Of a stretch of DNA of 64,000 bases, positions 30,335-38,968 are shown piece by piece. The notes beneath the pieces were generated by a model. The model saw only the letters and a program-made list of their open reading frames with translations, made no database searches and had not been told where the DNA came from. Position 1 is the first letter of the stretch; every line of letters begins with the position of its first letter. The DNA is from Solwaraspora sp. WMMD791 (GTDB lineage: Bacteria; Actinomycetota; Actinomycetes; Mycobacteriales; Micromonosporaceae), in NCBI RefSeq assembly GCF_029581195.1, contig NZ_CP120737.1, forward strand, positions 3,201,001 through 3,265,000. The letters are read 5' to 3'. The position numbers and the translations under genes are program-made.

Positions 30335-31999
30335 TCACATCCGCTCGGGCGCGGAGACGCCGAGCAGGTCCAGGCCGTTGGCGATCACCGTACGGGTGGC
30401 GTCGTTGAGCCACAGCCGGGCCCGGTGCCGGTCGGTGATCTCCTCGTCGCCCAACGGCATGATCCGGCACTTGTCGTAGAACCGGTGGTACGCCCCGGCC
30501 AGCTCCTCCAGGTAGCGGGCGATCCGGTGCGGCTCGCGCAGCTCGGCGGCGGAGGCGACCACGGCGGGGAACTCGCCGATCGCCTTGAGCAGCTCGTTCT
30601 CCTTCTCGTGGTCGAGCAGCTCGGGGCGGAACGCCGCCGGGTCGCCCCGGTCCAGGCCGACGTCGGCGGCGTTACGGGCCACGCTGGCGGTCCGGGCGGC
30701 GACGTACTGGACGTAGAAGACCGGGTTGTCGTTCTTGGCCCGGGTCCACCGCTCCACGTCGATGTCGATCGGCGAGTCCGACGAGTAGCGGGCCAGCGCG
30801 TACCGGGCGGCGTCGACGCCGATCGCCTCGACCAGGTCCTCCAGGGTGACCACGGTGCCGGCCCGCTTGGACATCCGCACCGGCGCTCCCTCACGTACCA
30901 GGTTCACCATCTGCCCGATCAGGATCTCCAGCGTGACGTCCGGGTCGTCGCCGAAGCAGGCCGCCATCGCGCGGAGCCGCCCGATGTAGCCGTGGTGGTC
31001 GGCACCGAGCATCATCACGATCCGCTCGAAGCCGCGCTCCCGCTTGTCCAGGTAGTAGGCGCAGTCGGCGGCGAAGTAGGTCCACTCGCCGCTGGACTTG
31101 CGCAGCACCCGGTCCTTGTCGTCGCCGAAGTCGGTGGTGCGCAGCCAGACCGCGCCGTCGCGTTCGACGATGCGACCCTGCTCACGCAGCCGGGCCAGCG
31201 CGTGGTCCAGCTCACCCCGGGAGTGCAGGTCCTTCTCGTGGAAGAACGTGTCGAAGTGGGTGCCGAAGTCGGCCATCGACGATTTGATCTCGTCGAGCAT
31301 CAGCGCGACACCTTCGACCCGGAACAGCTCCCGGGCGGCGTCGTCGTCGAGATCGCGTACCTGCGGGTGCTTGCCGACGATGACGCCGGCGATGTCGGCG
31401 ATGTACGCCCCGGCGTAGCCGTCGGCCGGGGTCGGCTCACCGCGCGCGGCGGCCAGCAGCGAGTTGGCGAACCGGTCGATCTGCGCGCCGGCGTCGTTGA
31501 CGTAGTACTCGGTGCCGACATCGGCCCCGGTGGCCCGCAGGATCCGGGCCAGCGAGTCACCGACGGCGGCCCACCGGCTGCCGCCGATGTGCACCGGGCC
31601 GGTCGGGTTGGCCGAGACGAACTCCAGGTTGAGCCGCTGCCCGGCGAGGTGGGTGCTGCGGCCGTACTCCCGACCGGCCAGGACCACGGTGCGGGCCAGC
31701 GCACCGGCGGCGGCCGAGTCGAGCCGGATGTTCAGAAACCCTGGTCCGGCGATCTCCACCGACGCGATCCCGTCGGCCTCGCTGAGCCGGGCGGCGAGCG
31801 CGGCGGCCAGCTCGCGCGGCGGCGTGCCGACCCGCTTGGCCAGCTGCAGCGCAAGGTTCGAGGCGTAGTCGCCGTGCTCCGGGTTGCGGGGACGCTCGAC
31901 GGTGACCACGTCGGGAAGCAAAGATAGATCGAGGTCACGATCGACGAAGACCGACCGGGCCGCGGCGCGGACGATCTCAGCGAGATTGGCGGGAGTCAC
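30335..31999 (-). CDS. argS: Arginyl-tRNA synthetase
   Basis: Class I aminoacyl-tRNA synthetase (554 aa). The HIGH-type motif is VHIGGS (near residue 135), the KMSKS-type motif is RMSKRAG, and the N-terminal additional domain and the C-terminal DALR anticodon-binding domain are present. The start is GTG at 31999; a TTG immediately before it is possible. It is the first gene of the argS-lysA-hom-thrC run and diverges from the DUF3105 gene. Confidence 0.97.
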   Translation of the reverse strand: MTPANLAEIVRAAARSVFVDRDLDLSLLPDVVTVERPRNPEHGDYASNLALQLAKRVGTPPRELAAALAARLSEADGIASVEIAGPGFLNIRLDSAAAGALARTVVLAGREYGRSTHLAGQRLNLEFVSANPTGPVHIGGSRWAAVGDSLARILRATGADVGTEYYVNDAGAQIDRFANSLLAAARGEPTPADGYAGAYIADIAGVIVGKHPQVRDLDDDAARELFRVEGVALMLDEIKSSMADFGTHFDTFFHEKDLHSRGELDHALARLREQGRIVERDGAVWLRTTDFGDDKDRVLRKSSGEWTYFAADCAYYLDKRERGFERIVMMLGADHHGYIGRLRAMAACFGDDPDVTLEILIGQMVNLVREGAPVRMSKRAGTVVTLEDLVEAIGVDAARYALARYSSDSPIDIDVERWTRAKNDNPVFYVQYVAARTASVARNAADVGLDRGDPAAFRPELLDHEKENELLKAIGEFPAVVASAAELREPHRIARYLEELAGAYHRFYDKCRIMPLGDEEITDRHRARLWLNDATRTVIANGLDLLGVSAPERM

Positions 32000-32102
32000 C
32001 AAAGCATGTTACCGGGGGTAGACTCGTGGACTTGGCGGCGACCCTTACCTGCTGGCTCCCGTCCAAGCCCCTTGACCGACCGACCTGACGAGGCACCACA
32101 CC

Positions 32103-33002
32103 ATGAGCATCAGCACCCAGGGTGGCGACAACAGCCGTCCGTCCGTGGTCAGCACCGGCAAGCCGTCGGCCGGCGGCAAGCCCAAGGCTGCGAACAAGGC
32201 CGGCGGCAGGCCGGCGACGGGCACATCGACCAGCGGCAAGGCCGGCGGCGCCAAGGCCGGTGCCGGCGCCGCGAAGGCCACGGCCGGGCGACCGGGCACG
32301 GCGGGCAAGGGCGGCAAAGGCCCCCGTAAGCCGGTCAAAGCGGTCAAGGTCTCCCAGGGCCGCAGCTGGGGTCCGATCGCGCTGATGGTCGCGGTCGGTG
32401 TGCTGGCCACCGGGATCATCGGGTACGGCGCCTGGGCGGTCTCCCAGGAGGCCCGCTCGTGGCAGGACCGCGCCTCGGACATCACCGGCCTGATCAACTA
32501 CCGGGACTCCAACCCGGCGGTGCTGGAGCCGATGGAGGGCAAGCAGTCGCACGAGTGGGGCCCGCTGGAGTACGAGATCCAGCCGCCGGTCGGCAGCAGC
32601 CACAACCCCAACTGGCAGAACTGCATGGGCGACGTGTACACCGCGCCGATCGCCAGCGAGCACGCCGTACACAGCATGGAGCACGGCGCGGTCTGGGTGA
32701 CCTACCGTGACGACCTGCCCGCCGACCAGGTCGAGACCCTGGCCAGCAAGGTACGCGGCAACGAGTACACGATGATGAGCCCGTACGAGGGCCTGGAGTC
32801 GCCGATCTCGCTGCAGGCCTGGGGCTACCAGCTGGCGGTCGACGACGCCAACGACCCGCGCGTCGACGAGTTCATTCGGGCGCTGCGCCAGAACGCCACC
32901 GTCGAGCCGCAGGCCACCTGCTCCGGCGGGATCACCGCCACCGGCACCACCCCGCGTGACCTGGGCCAGCAGGAGCAGGCCATGGACGGCGCCGGGTCGT
33001 GA
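32103..33002 (+). CDS. DUF3105 membrane-anchored protein
   Basis: A 299-aa protein. A Lys/Ala/Gly-rich cytoplasmic N-terminus (about 1-85) leads to one transmembrane helix (PIALMVAVGVLATGIIGYGA) and an extracytoplasmic DUF3105 domain. The domain holds conserved histidines in SEHAVHSMEHGAVWVTY and a late MSPYEGLESPISLQAWG. Function is unknown. Its stop overlaps a possible GTG start of the following DUF305 gene, and such pairs are common in actinobacteria, which suggests a joint envelope function, perhaps metal related given the histidines. Confidence 0.88.
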   Translation: MSISTQGGDNSRPSVVSTGKPSAGGKPKAANKAGGRPATGTSTSGKAGGAKAGAGAAKATAGRPGTAGKGGKGPRKPVKAVKVSQGRSWGPIALMVAVGVLATGIIGYGAWAVSQEARSWQDRASDITGLINYRDSNPAVLEPMEGKQSHEWGPLEYEIQPPVGSSHNPNWQNCMGDVYTAPIASEHAVHSMEHGAVWVTYRDDLPADQVETLASKVRGNEYTMMSPYEGLESPISLQAWGYQLAVDDANDPRVDEFIRALRQNATVEPQATCSGGITATGTTPRDLGQQEQAMDGAGS

Positions 33003-33019
33003 CCACGAGGACGGACCAG

Positions 33020-33727
33020 ATGAGTGACACCGACCACGAGCCGGCGGCCGCGGCCGACGCCGGAGCGACCGGGCCGGTTGATCCGGACGCGCCCGACCCG
33101 GCGGCGGATGCGGCGTCGCCGCAGCGCCGTGGCCGGTTCGGCACCGCCTGGCTGGCCGCCGCCGTCGTGGTCGGTCTGCTCCTCGGGTACGCCGCCGGCC
33201 TGCTCACCCCGGGCCTGCTCCGCCCGGGTGACGACTCGCCGGAGGCCGGTTTCGCCCGGGACATGTCGACCCACCACGCGCAGGCGGTCGAGCTGTCGAT
33301 GATCGCCCTGGAGCGCAGCGAGAACCCGGCGGTACGCACCCTGGCCAGCGACATCGCGCTGACCCAGCAGGGTCAGATCGGCGTCATGCAGACCTGGCTA
33401 CGCCAGTGGGGGCTGGAGCCGACCGGCACCCAGCCCCGGATGGCCTGGATGCAGGTCAGCGGCGAGTGGGCGATCGTGGACGGGCTGATGCCCGGCATGG
33501 CCACCGACGCCCAGCGGGCCGAGTTACGCGAGGCCACCGGCGTGGAGGTCGACCGGCTCTATCTGTCGCTGATGCTCACCCACCACCTCGGCGGCATCCA
33601 CATGGCGGACGGGGTCCTCGACCTGTCAGACGACGACAACGTGCGCTGGCTGGCCGAGTCGATGGTGAACGGGCAGCAGAAGGAGATCGAGCTGATTCGC
33701 ACTCTCCAGTCCCAGGTAGGCGGCTGA
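33020..33727 (+). CDS. DUF305 family protein
   Basis: A 235-aa protein with an acidic N-terminus, one transmembrane helix (about 48-70) and an extracytoplasmic four-helix DUF305 domain. The domain carries the signature DMSTHHAQAVELS and a second histidine cluster TVHH-like LTHHLGGIHMA. DUF305 proteins resemble ferritin-like bundles and often occur in copper or metal loci. ATG at 33020 has GAGGAC upstream; a GTG at 32999 overlapping the previous stop is the alternative. A strong terminator follows. Confidence 0.88.
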   Translation: MSDTDHEPAAAADAGATGPVDPDAPDPAADAASPQRRGRFGTAWLAAAVVVGLLLGYAAGLLTPGLLRPGDDSPEAGFARDMSTHHAQAVELSMIALERSENPAVRTLASDIALTQQGQIGVMQTWLRQWGLEPTGTQPRMAWMQVSGEWAIVDGLMPGMATDAQRAELREATGVEVDRLYLSLMLTHHLGGIHMADGVLDLSDDDNVRWLAESMVNGQQKEIELIRTLQSQVGG

Positions 33728-33757
33728 CGCCACCACACCACTGCAGCACACTCAGTG

Positions 33758-33800
33758 AGCGAGCCGCCCGCACCGGTCCATCCGGTGCGGGCGGCTCGCT
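33758..33800. terminator. Strong terminator after DUF305 gene
   Basis: Perfect 19-bp stem (33758-33776 with 33782-33800) around a 5-nt loop, 31 bp past the DUF305 stop. Confidence 0.85.
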
Positions 33801-33931
33801 GTCGTCGGCCGTGGACCGATGAAGCCTCACCTGCTATAACGTGATTTCCAACGATTTGCCGGACTCTACGGTCTCAGACGTTTTCTTGCTAGATATCGCT
33901 ACCGTCCTGATACAGCCTCGTTGGTCCTGAC

Positions 33932-34627
33932 GTGGGGGCAGTTCTTAGTGACACTCGGAAATCGATCACGAGCTGGTGCCGACGGCACACGCTCGGCGGT
34001 GACGGCGCGGTGGCGGCCCGCCGTCGCGGAACACGTACCGGTGACGCTGGCGGGCTGACACCGGATCAGGAACTCGAACTCATCGACATGCTGCGCGGGC
34101 GTTGGCCCGAGGAGCTCGACGTCGACGACGAACTGTGGAGCCGCCGTACCGTCGGCACGCTGATCGAACGCCGGTTCGGGCTGGCCCTTGGCCCGACGGA
34201 CGTCGGCCACTACCTCGACGCCTGGGGGTTGGCGCCCCGGCGACCGACCGAGCGGGCCTGTGGGCTCTGCGTCGACGCGGTCAACGCCTGGATGGAACGG
34301 GTCTACCCGGAGGTGCTGCGGGCCGCCCGGGACCACCGTACCGATCTGTGGTGGTTGGGGCGTACCCGGCTGCATGGCACCACCCCGGCCGCCGACGTGC
34401 TGTCGGCCGCCTCGGTACGCGGCCAGATCCGGTTCATGATCCTCACGCCGTCGGTCGAGCCGCCGCTGCCACGCGAATTCCTGCTCCGGCTCTGTGGACC
34501 CGACCGGCGCGGCGCGCATCTCGTGGTGGACGGCTCCTGGGCCAGCTCCGAGCTGCCGCGCCGGCTGCCCCGCAGCATCGTCGCGCACCTGCTGCCGAGC
34601 TGCGCCCGGCCGGCCCGTGCCGCGTGA
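33932..34627 (+). CDS. IS630-like winged-helix protein, probably domesticated transposase
   Basis: A 231-aa protein. The N-terminal half contains a winged HTH of the IS630 type (LWSRRTVGTLIERRFGLALG, then DVGHYLDAWGLAPRRP). The second half can be aligned by eye to the IS630 DDE core: DLWWLGRT in place of the usual W-x-D-E-T, RGQIRFMIL, then LVVDGSWASSELPRRLP in place of VDGHPxHxSK. The first catalytic aspartate is therefore a glycine, which argues against activity. No terminal inverted repeats were seen. It ends 76 bp before tRNA-Arg. The GTG start is uncertain since no SD is evident. Confidence 0.6.
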   Translation: MGAVLSDTRKSITSWCRRHTLGGDGAVAARRRGTRTGDAGGLTPDQELELIDMLRGRWPEELDVDDELWSRRTVGTLIERRFGLALGPTDVGHYLDAWGLAPRRPTERACGLCVDAVNAWMERVYPEVLRAARDHRTDLWWLGRTRLHGTTPAADVLSAASVRGQIRFMILTPSVEPPLPREFLLRLCGPDRRGAHLVVDGSWASSELPRRLPRSIVAHLLPSCARPARAA

Positions 34628-34703
34628 CGGTCGGCGTCGGGACACGCCCTGATACCGATTCGGCAACCCGGGTAGGCGTTTGCTAGTCTTCGTGGGTCGC
34701 TGA

Positions 34704-34775
34704 GCCCCCGTAGCTCAGGGGATAGAGCACCGCCCTCCGGAGGCGGGGGCGCAGGTTCGAATCCTGCCGGGGGCA
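34704..34775 (+). tRNA. tRNA-Arg (anticodon CCG)
   Basis: A 72-nt tRNA. The 7-bp acceptor stem is GCCCCCG/CGGGGGC, the D arm is GCTC/GAGC, the anticodon stem CCGCC/GGCGG encloses loop CTCCGGA (anticodon CCG, reading CGG), and the T arm is GCAGG-TTCGAAT-CCTGC. The CCA end is not encoded. The 3' half is duplicated imperfectly at 37988-38036, which suggests use as an integration site. Confidence 0.97.
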
Positions 34776-34778
34776 CAC
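34730..34778. repeat. Left att-like repeat (tRNA 3' half)
   Basis: The 49-bp segment from the anticodon stem to just past the acceptor stem of tRNA-Arg; its degenerate partner is at 37988-38036 in direct orientation. Confidence 0.7.
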
Positions 34779-34802
34779 TTGCTAAAGAACCCTTGACCTG
34801 CA

Positions 34803-34843
34803 TGAAGGCCGCTGACCAGGGAAATCCTAGTCAGCGGCCTTCA
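34803..34843. terminator. Hairpin downstream of tRNA-Arg
   Basis: Perfect 14-bp stem (34803-34816 with 34830-34843) and a 13-nt loop, 28 bp after the tRNA. It can terminate the tRNA transcript and any minus-strand transcript from the island. Confidence 0.7.
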
Positions 34844-34850
34844 TCGTCTG

Positions 34851-34876
34851 TGCCGAAAACGTGCCGAAGTTCGGCA
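34851..34876. repeat. TGCCGAA repeats next to the left junction
   Basis: TGCCGAA occurs at 34851 and 34862 and inverted at 34870. One further copy is at 37902, close to the right junction. Such short repeats near att sites could be arm-type integrase sites; this is inference only. Confidence 0.35.
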
Positions 34877-34881
34877 CGGTC

Positions 34882-34965
34882 TCAGCCGTGGCCCAGCGCC
34901 CGTTCGACCCGTTCGTCGGAGGTGGGCTCGTAACAGACGAACGGCTCGATCAGCTGGCTTGAACC
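34882..34965 (-). pseudogene. Possible 3' fragment of a lost island gene
   Basis: A minus-strand frame ending in TGA at 34884-34882 reads EPFVCYEPTSDERVERALGH before the stop and looks protein-like. It continues upstream only into the twin operator region of the GntR gene and has no start codon. It may be the C-terminal stump of a deleted gene, for example an integrase, but no family was recognised. Confidence 0.25.
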
Positions 34966-35013
34966 AGTTCTGAATGCACAGCGAACAGCCGCCCACTACT
35001 GGCTTGAGCCAGT
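34953..35013. promoter_or_regulatory. Twin operators of the GntR-UTRA regulator
   Basis: Two related dyads precede the gntR gene: CTGGCTTGAACCAG (34954-34967) and ACTGGCTTGAGCCAGT (34998-35013, arms of 7 bp). Their centres are about 45 bp apart and end 52 bp before the start codon. The core CTGGCTTGANCCAGT is the shape expected for a GntR/HutC operator, so the gene is probably autoregulated. Confidence 0.7.
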
Positions 35014-35064
35014 CGGAGGTAGCGTGGAGCGTGTTGTTGACCCCCAGTGACAGGCAGGCCAGAA

Positions 35065-35847
35065 ATGGACGAGCCGACCAGCACAGACAAGCGACCACCC
35101 AGCCGGCGGATAGCCGATGACCTGCGCCTGAGCATCCAAGCGGGCGAGTTGGCACCCGGTGGCAAGCTGCCATCGGAGCGGGACCTTGCCGCCCGCTACG
35201 GCACGGCACGCAACACCGCCAGGGAAGCGATCAGCATCCTGCAAGGGGAAGGCCTGGTCGTCGCGCAGCACGGGCGCGGCGTCTACGTCCGCCCCAACCG
35301 GCCCCTGATGCGCCTCGGCGCCAACCGCTACTCCCGCCAGCTCCGCAACGAGACGGGACTGTCGCCGTTCCGCATCGAGGTCACGAAACAAGGCCGCGTG
35401 CCTCGGACCGAATGCCGGTCGGTCACCCGCGACCAGCCCCCACCGGACGTCGCCGAACGCCTCGGCCTCGACGCGGACACCGCGACCGTCATCCGCCGGG
35501 AGAACTGGTACTTCGCCGATGACGAGCCGGTGCAGGTCGGCGTGACCTACATCCCCGTCGACGTCGCCGACGGATCGCCGCTGGCGACCGAGTGGACCCT
35601 CGGCGAGGGCAGCATCTACGCCAGGTTCGAAGAACTCGGCCACCAGATCACCCGCATCCGCGAAGAGATCTCGGCCCGGATGCCGTACCACGACGAGTCG
35701 ACCGGGTTGTTGATGCCGCCCGGCGTACCGGTCATCGAGGTGCTGCACACAAGCTTCGACGAGCAGCACACCCCGTTCGAGGTCACCAGGTTCGTGATGC
35801 GCGGCGACCTCAACGGCCTGGACTACGACATACCCGTAGAGGACTGA
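35065..35847 (+). CDS. GntR-family regulator with UTRA domain
   Basis: A 260-aa HutC-type regulator. The winged HTH lies at about residues 12-80 (LAPGGKLPSERDLAARYGTA, RGVYVRP) and the UTRA ligand domain at about 95-255 (GRVPRTECRSVTRDQPP, YFADDEPVQVGVTYIPVDV). Homologues of this kind are found in actinomycete integrative elements as repressors. ATG at 35065 is chosen over a GTG at 35047. Twin operators lie upstream. The EamA transporter starts 12 bp downstream, so both are probably one transcript. Confidence 0.9.
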   Translation: MDEPTSTDKRPPSRRIADDLRLSIQAGELAPGGKLPSERDLAARYGTARNTAREAISILQGEGLVVAQHGRGVYVRPNRPLMRLGANRYSRQLRNETGLSPFRIEVTKQGRVPRTECRSVTRDQPPPDVAERLGLDADTATVIRRENWYFADDEPVQVGVTYIPVDVADGSPLATEWTLGEGSIYARFEELGHQITRIREEISARMPYHDESTGLLMPPGVPVIEVLHTSFDEQHTPFEVTRFVMRGDLNGLDYDIPVED

Positions 35848-35859
35848 CGGGATCGCCTG

Positions 35860-36786
35860 ATGAGTCGAGGCAGTCTCGTCCGGCTGGTGATGCTCGCGTT
35901 GCTCTGGGGCTCAGGATTCCTCTGGATCAAACTGGCGCTACGCGGCTTCACCCCGGTGCAGATCGTCCTTGTCCGCCTGGCCCTCGGTGCACTGGTGCTG
36001 ATCCCCGTCGCCCTGCACCGAGGGCTGCGGTTCCCGACCGACCGGACAACCTGGGGGCATCTGTTCGTCGCGGCACTGGTCGCCAACGCCATCCCGTACA
36101 CCCTGTTCGGCATCGGTGAGCAGACCGTTGACTCCGGTCTCGCCGGGGTCCTCAACGCCACCACGCCCCTGTGGACGGCGCTGATCGCTTTCGTCGTCGG
36201 AGCTGACCGCACGGCGACGTGGTCGCGGGGAGCGGGACTGGCCCTCGGCTTCGTCGGCGCAATGGTCATCTTCACCCCGTGGAAGTCGACCAGCGAGGTC
36301 GCCAGCTGGGGAGGGCTGGCGATCCTGGCAGCATCCGCCAGTTACGGAGTCTCCTACGTCTACATGGGCAAGTTCCTCACCAACCGGGGAATCCCGCCGA
36401 TCATGCTCTCTGCCGCGCAGCTCGCTGCCGGAACGATCCTGATGACCCTGGCCCTGCCCCTCGGCGGACTGACCATGCCTGACCTCCGCGTCGACGCGGT
36501 GATCAGCCTGCTGATCCTGGGTGTCCTCGGCACCGGGGCCGCCTACGTGCTCAACTACCGGCTCATCACCGACGACGGACCTACCCTGGCATCCACGGTC
36601 ACCTACCTGCTGCCGGTCGTCGCGGTGATCCTCGGGTTCCTGGTCGTTGACGAGCAGGTGACAGCCTCCATGATCCTCGGCATGCTCCTGGTCCTGGCGG
36701 GCGTCGCGCTGGTACAGCGCCGACCTCAACGGAGCAAGGTCTCCGATCCCCTGCCACTCGGAAGGAACCGAAATGGTCGTCGTTGA
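35860..36786 (+). CDS. EamA/DMT-superfamily transporter
   Basis: A 308-aa permease with ten hydrophobic helices arranged as two EamA repeats: the first from LVMLALLWGSGFLWIKLAL, the second from GGLAILAASASYGVSYVYMG. Helices end in GMLLVLAGVALVQRR. DMT proteins export amino acids, metabolites or drugs; the substrate is not predictable. It is flanked by two UTRA-domain regulators, which suggests that the UTRA ligand and the exported compound are related. Its last 14 bp overlap the next gene. Confidence 0.88.
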   Translation: MSRGSLVRLVMLALLWGSGFLWIKLALRGFTPVQIVLVRLALGALVLIPVALHRGLRFPTDRTTWGHLFVAALVANAIPYTLFGIGEQTVDSGLAGVLNATTPLWTALIAFVVGADRTATWSRGAGLALGFVGAMVIFTPWKSTSEVASWGGLAILAASASYGVSYVYMGKFLTNRGIPPIMLSAAQLAAGTILMTLALPLGGLTMPDLRVDAVISLLILGVLGTGAAYVLNYRLITDDGPTLASTVTYLLPVVAVILGFLVVDEQVTASMILGMLLVLAGVALVQRRPQRSKVSDPLPLGRNRNGRR

Positions 36787-37720
36787 CCCGGACTTCGTCC
36801 GACTGATGCGCAGACTCCGACAGGAACACGGGATGTCGTTCCGGGATTTGGCAAAGAAGGCTTACTTCTCGCGTTCGTACCTGTGTGAGGTGGAAAACGG
36901 CAAGAAGCCGCCCAGCCTGCACCTCGCCAAAGCGCTGGACGCCTGCCTCAACGCCGAAGGTCAGCTCACGCGACTCGTGACCACCGGTCCCGATGACCAG
37001 GAACCAGAATCCCGGTCCCGATCCGCAGCGACCGTGGACTGCCCGGACCGCGGCGTCGAAGCGTGGCGAACGCATCCGACATGGTCCGCGCAGATAGGCG
37101 GACCAGCGCTCGTCAACGAATCCCAATGGGCACAAGTCGCAACGATGCTCTACGACATCTTCGTCCGTAGCCGACCACCGCTCACGCGCCTGGGACCAGA
37201 CCGGTACGCCGGCCTCTCCTTACGGCGGCAAGACCTGACACCGTTCGCCGCCGAGGCAGCCATGCAGGGACGCGCACCACGTGTCGAATGCCGCGCCGTA
37301 TCCCGCCAGCAAGCGCCGCGCGACATAGCCGCCCTACTCTCCCTGAACCTGGGAGACGCAGTCGTTCTCCGCGAGAACCGTTACCTAGCCGACGACGAAC
37401 CCGTCCAACTCGGCCACACCTACCTGCCCACGAGCGTCGTTGGCACGTCAACCCTCGCGACCGATCGTGACCTAGGGCCAGGCGGAACCTTCGCAGCCCT
37501 CAAACAGCTCGGATACCGGACAGCACGAATCAGAGAACAGGTCATCACCCGATTCCCGACCCGCGACGAGGCAGAGAAGCTGAAACTCCCGCCTGGCGTG
37601 CCCGTCATCGTGCTGCTACACGCCTCCTACGACAACGACGGCTTCCCATTCGAAGCAACCCGATACATCATGCGCTCCGACGCCATGAGATTTCAGTACC
37701 TGGCGACGGTCGCTGCCTGA
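36773..37720 (+). CDS. Chimeric XRE-UTRA regulator
   Basis: A 315-aa protein. Residues about 8-65 form a Cro/C1-type HTH (VRLMRRLRQEHGMSFRDLAK, then YFSRSYLCEVENGKKPPSLH). Residues about 135-312 are a UTRA domain clearly related to that of the neighbouring GntR regulator: RVECRAVSRQQAPRDIA parallels RTECRSVTRDQPPPDVA, and YLADDEPVQLGHTYLP parallels YFADDEPVQVGVTYIP. UTRA normally follows a GntR winged HTH; an XRE domain there is unusual. The ATG follows AAGGAA and overlaps the transporter gene. It probably senses the same ligand class with a different operator. Confidence 0.85.
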   Translation: MVVVDPDFVRLMRRLRQEHGMSFRDLAKKAYFSRSYLCEVENGKKPPSLHLAKALDACLNAEGQLTRLVTTGPDDQEPESRSRSAATVDCPDRGVEAWRTHPTWSAQIGGPALVNESQWAQVATMLYDIFVRSRPPLTRLGPDRYAGLSLRRQDLTPFAAEAAMQGRAPRVECRAVSRQQAPRDIAALLSLNLGDAVVLRENRYLADDEPVQLGHTYLPTSVVGTSTLATDRDLGPGGTFAALKQLGYRTARIREQVITRFPTRDEAEKLKLPPGVPVIVLLHASYDNDGFPFEATRYIMRSDAMRFQYLATVAA

Positions 37721-38080
37721 CCGCAAGCACACCCGGCACCACCGGCCGGCATGATGACATGTCCGCCCTGCTTCCTGTAAGCAATCGGCAAACGACTTCA
37801 CATAGACCGACACCTTCTTCTTTCGGTCAGCCGATGACGACGGTTGGCGCTGATCAAACAGCGCCGGCGAGCAGGGGTCCGGCTCCTCAGTCGTACGTCC
37901 GTGCCGAAGTGGTGCCAAGGTCGGCGCGCTGGCGGTTCGCCGTGCACGGGCGCCCAGGTCACGAGGCTGGTGCCGACGGGGCACCTCCCGCCCTCCGAAG
38001 GCGGGGGCGCAGATTCGAATCCTGCCGGGTGCACACATTTCACCGTACGGCCGGAGCACGGCACGTCTCCTGTCCTGCTG
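37721..38080. other. Non-coding right end of the island
   Basis: About 360 bp without a convincing gene. It holds one TGCCGAA motif (37902), the degenerate tRNA 3' half (37988-38036) and the 3' flank of the methyltransferase gene. Frames crossing it show no recognisable family. Confidence 0.5.
37988..38036. repeat. Right att-like repeat (degenerate tRNA-Arg 3' half)
   Basis: A 49-bp direct copy of tRNA-Arg 34730-34778 with three substitutions: G to A in the anticodon loop (37998), G to A in the T arm (38012) and G to T in the acceptor strand (38030). No 5' half precedes it, so it is not a functional tRNA. Confidence 0.8.
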
Positions 38081-38968
38081 TCAGGCCCGTTCGAGGACCA
38101 GCAGGCGGTACTCCAGCCAACGCCGCGACAGCCCGGTCTGCAACGCAGAGCCACCGATCATGTTGGCCCAGAAGGGCGTGCCGACCAGCCGGTCGCGCAT
38201 CCGGGGCACGACTCCCGCCGCCCCCAGCACCACGTCGATCGCCCGGTCGCGGGGTCGTCCCAGCCGGACGTGCGCGGTGAGGTCCAGGTCCTCGACCAGC
38301 CGCAGACCAGCGGGTTCACCCATGGCGGCGAACTCCGCCACGGTGTGCAGGCTGCCGATCCGCCAGCCGGCGCGGAACTGCTCCAGGCAGCGTTCGCGGG
38401 CAGCGAGCCCACGGTCCTTGTCGGTCATCCAGTCGTCGCAGACGATCAGGCGACCGCCTGGACGCAGGCGCGCGGCCAGCGACGGGACCAGCTCCGGCAG
38501 CGACGGGGCGTGAACCATCGACTCGATCGCGACCATCGCGTGGTAGCGCGGCTCGGCGGGCAGCTGGGCGAAGTCGCCGCAGACGACCTGGCACCGGTCG
38601 GTCAGGCCCTCGGCCGCCAACCGCCGCCCGGCGATCTCTACCTGCACCTGGCTGATCGTCACGCCGGTCACCTGGGCGTCGATGGCGTGGGCCAGTCGGA
38701 CAACCGTCGCACCCACTCCGCAGCCGAGGTCGAGCACCCGCCCCTCGCCCGCCGGTACGTGGCCGCTGAGGCGCTCGACCAGCAGGCGGTTGACCGCGTC
38801 GGCGGCCTCGGTGGTGTTGGTGACGCCCGGTAGCCACAGGCCACGGTGGATGGCGTCGTTGCTGGTGCTCTCGCCGAAGCGCAGGAATCGCCGGGTGTTG
38901 GCGTCGTAGTAGTCGGCCACCCGGGTGACGTGTTCTGCGGCGGCATTTCCGGGCGAATCAGAACCCAT
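38081..38968 (-). CDS. SAM-dependent class I methyltransferase
   Basis: A 295-aa cytoplasmic methyltransferase. The SAM-binding motif I is VLDLGCGVGAT (about 98-108); MVAIESMVHAPSLPEL and LRPGGRLIVCDDW follow as motifs II/III. The N-terminal YYDANTRRFLRFGES resembles the gamma-tocopherol/sterol/C-methyl small-molecule methyltransferases of natural-product clusters. The acceptor is unknown. It is isolated just outside the right end of the tRNA-bounded island and points towards it. Confidence 0.88.
   Translation of the reverse strand: MGSDSPGNAAAEHVTRVADYYDANTRRFLRFGESTSNDAIHRGLWLPGVTNTTEAADAVNRLLVERLSGHVPAGEGRVLDLGCGVGATVVRLAHAIDAQVTGVTISQVQVEIAGRRLAAEGLTDRCQVVCGDFAQLPAEPRYHAMVAIESMVHAPSLPELVPSLAARLRPGGRLIVCDDWMTDKDRGLAARERCLEQFRAGWRIGSLHTVAEFAAMGEPAGLRLVEDLDLTAHVRLGRPRDRAIDVVLGAAGVVPRMRDRLVGTPFWANMIGGSALQTGLSRRWLEYRLLVLERA

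Larger units (their letters stand above)
34776..38036. mobile_element. Remnant of a tRNA-Arg-integrated genomic element
   Basis: A 3.26-kb segment bounded on the left by tRNA-Arg and on the right by a 49-bp copy of the tRNA 3' half (46 of 49 identical). Inside are a GntR-UTRA regulator, an EamA transporter and an XRE-UTRA regulator. Actinomycete integrative elements use tRNA 3' ends as att sites and carry GntR-family regulators. No integrase, excisionase or replication gene is left, so it is probably a deletion remnant or a small regulatory island. Confidence 0.6.

Noticed and set aside
34841-35209. 122-codon minus-strand frame over the GntR operator region
   Set aside because: It runs antisense into the GntR gene and across its operators; no protein-like features.
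37976-38036. Second tRNA-Arg gene
   Set aside because: Only the 3' half is present, with changes in anticodon loop, T arm and acceptor strand; it is an att-like remnant.
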